Source: Triatoma infestans (Eukaryota > Arthropoda > Insecta > Hemiptera > Reduviidae). From it: a DNA stretch of 64,000 nucleotides. The stretch is taken from the NCBI GenBank assembly GCA_011037195.1, contig JAAEAF010000184.1, positions 1 through 64,000 on the forward strand, written 5' to 3'. Within the stretch, counting starts at the first letter, position 1; the number at the start of each line of letters is the position of its first letter. Below the pieces are notes generated by a model, which saw only the letters and a list, made by a program, of their open reading frames with translations, had not been told where the DNA came from and did no database searches. Shown piece after piece: positions 62,498-64,000 of this stretch. Both the position numbers and the translations under genes were made by a program.

Positions 62498-63598
62498 TTA
62501 CGAGCCGTAAGTCCAAATTTTGAACAAAATTGGCAAGTGGGCCTATTTTGGAGGTTATTACTAGCTTCGTTACCATTACTATTATTATGATTATATTGGG
62601 GTCTACTTGGATAAGAGTTAAATCGTGAATTATTTGAATTATAAGCTCGAGCATTATTATGGTTACTGTAATATTGATTATTATTATTATTATAGCGATT
62701 ATTACTATATACCCTGCGATTAAAATTTTTAGGAATATAAAAATTGTTAGGCATTTTGCCAAAGTTAGTACGAGGTTTTGGTCTAAATTTGTTGGTGCAG
62801 TCCACGTCAAAATGTGGACCGGAACAATGGCGGCAAGCCCTATTCTTTAATACATTAAAAACTATTCGAGTGGTAGTAGGTTTTAATGGTGGTTTCTGAG
62901 TTTTATTTCGATGCGGGTATTCTGCATGGAAATGCATTTGTTCGCAGAAACGACATGGAGATGGGGGTGTGCGAGGATTAGTAGTTTTCGAAGTGTTTCC
63001 AAAGCTTGTACTTCTTTTAGGGCATTGGCATAAGAAAGTGCTTCGTTTAATTTTTGAGGTAGCTTTGTTCGTACTTCATTACGAAGCGGTTCAGGAAGTG
63101 ACTTTAGGAATGCATCTGTGGCCAGTTTGTTTAAAATAGAATGTAAGGCCTCGAGGGGATTAGCTTGAGCTTTTCTGGCGGACTGGTTGTGTCTAATTCT
63201 ATCCGCGAAGATTTCAGGAGATTTTGTGGGTAGAGACTGAATATTAGTCATCTGTTATAAGAGAACTAGAGGGGTTTTTCCTTTTCTAAATCTCGTTAGA
63301 ATACGTTCTGAGATTAGAGGATACGTTATAATTGTACCCTGGCATTGTAATTCGGCTTTCTACGTATCATAAAATATTTTCCAGACCCTGAGAGCCTAAG
63401 TGCTAGTATTTCTAATTTTGCAGGGTCGCCCCAGCCAGAAAGGCTAGCACAATGGCTAATTTGGTCTAGGAAGTCTGAAACACTGGCTGAATTTTCGCCA
63501 TCGAAGAAGGTAAACTATTAATTAATTGTAAATTTCTCAAGGGGCTAGGTTGATTGTTAGGGGTGGATCTTAATTTGCGATCTATTAAGAACACTCAT
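62467..63598 (-). pseudogene. gag: gag of the minus-strand LTR element
   Basis: Starts MSVLNRSQI as in the other copy, but about 55 residues of the SAP-like and spacer region are deleted. The capsid-like part is followed by a TAA at the Gln codon next to the one that is TAG in the other copy. Then come MTNIQSLPTKSPEIFADRIR, a frameshift near 62950, HFHAEYPHRNKTQKP, intact CRHCSGPHFDVDC and CQFCSKFGLTARNC, with Leu at the usual His, as in the other copy. Confidence 0.75.
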
Positions 63599-63797
63599 AA
63601 ACTCAAAAAGGGATTGGGGTACAGTGGTACAATTACAAAATTTTAAAAATAGAAAATTTAATTATGGGAAATATTTAAGATATTTCCGCTGAGAAAATAA
63701 TTGAAAGAAAAGCAGTAATATTATCTGATGGATAATTTGTTTAATTACTAAATTGAAAATTTTACGTACTTGTTAATTTGTGGATTCCGGTGAAAAT

Positions 63798-63815
63798 ATC
63801 CCACCGCTGCCACCA
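63798..63815 (-). promoter_or_regulatory. Primer-binding site of the minus-strand element
   Basis: Minus strand TGGTGGCAGCGGTGGG, a few bases after the LTR end. It differs at several bases from 41156-41172. Confidence 0.5.
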
Positions 63816-63821
63816 ATGAAA

Positions 63822-64000
63822 TGTAATTGGTGTGGAGTTGTTGTATGTTTGTAGTAGCACGAGCGGTTTAGTAAAAGGGCTTGTATGTATATTTGAGATA
63901 GAAGTATTAGTAATAATCAAGAGAGCACCACTGTTTTTAAAATAAATATATTCTCTAAGAGAAATTAAGTTACTTTAAAATATCACAATAATAAGCTTAT
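63822..64000 (-). repeat. 5' LTR of the minus-strand element, cut by window end
   Basis: Matches 59964-60140 almost base for base; the LTR start lies outside the window. Confidence 0.8.

Larger units (their letters stand above)
59964..64000 (-). mobile_element. Gypsy-like LTR element (same family as 40704), decayed, runs off window
   Basis: Minus strand: 5' LTR from beyond 64000 to 63822, primer-binding site 63798-63815, gag 63598-62467, protease-like 62497-62162, a pre-RT segment and the first part of RT to about 61320, a 32-bp tandem repeat, an unrecognised region, and the 3' LTR 60225-59964. Most of RT, RNase H and integrase are missing. Each surviving frame is broken. Compared with the other copy it keeps more pol sequence. 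Confidence 0.75.

Overview
This is an AT-rich, transposon-crowded stretch of an animal nuclear genome, most likely an arthropod. The mitochondrial ND4 copy uses the invertebrate mitochondrial code (TGA as Trp, AGA/AGG as Ser). There is an env-bearing errantivirus, an irritans-type mariner, jockey, RTE, RLE-type and RNase H-bearing LINEs, and several tRNA-derived SINE families. I see nothing bacterial: no operons, rRNA or CRISPR. The species cannot be named from the sequence. No complete host gene is recognisable. Two short stretches with good splice-site context (13737-13904 and 57835-57902) are only candidate exons.

Layout. 1-5.1 kb: 3' ends of several LINEs. 5.5-9.2 kb: a 397-bp direct duplication, a tRNA-SINE, an inverted repeat and a nested foldback element. 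9.8-11.4 kb: an apparently single retro-insertion joining mitochondrial ND4 to a 5'-truncated jockey LINE. 11.4-17.3 kb: a dispersed 'CACTTCCGG' repeat, a candidate exon, SINEs and an RLE LINE tail. 17.4-18.7 kb: a mariner. 19.6-29.3 kb: a foldback copy, jockey and RTE fragments, and long AT-rich stretches. 32-38.3 kb: LTR-like repeats, the best foldback copy, a composite SINE, and a Tc1-like element holding an LTR-like repeat that itself holds a LINE. 40.6-43.3 kb: a gag-only LTR element inserted in a CACTTCCGG repeat. 43.4-50.6 kb: a young errantivirus with near-identical LTRs, a 4-bp target duplication, gag, pro, RT-RNaseH-IN and env. 51-60 kb: LINE, SINE and CACTTCCGG remnants. 60-64 kb: a second, decayed LTR element of the gag-only family on the minus strand, running off the window.

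Most notable signals. (1) A foldback family present at least six times, whose arms carry hammerhead-ribozyme-like cores (CTGANGA, short hairpin, GAAAC, palindromic CCGG, GTC) in opposite orientations, with target duplications of variable length. (2) The ND4-jockey chimera, with sense ND4 fused to the LINE truncation point, a poly(A) tail and 13/14-bp flanking duplications; this fits template switching by a LINE reverse transcriptase onto a mitochondrial transcript. (3) In the errantivirus, a T TTT TTA slippery heptamer followed by a small hairpin at the gag/pro overlap, a primer-binding site matching tRNA-Lys, and an Asn where integrase normally has its catalytic Glu.

All family assignments come from reading translated motifs and repeat structure by eye. 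No database search was possible.
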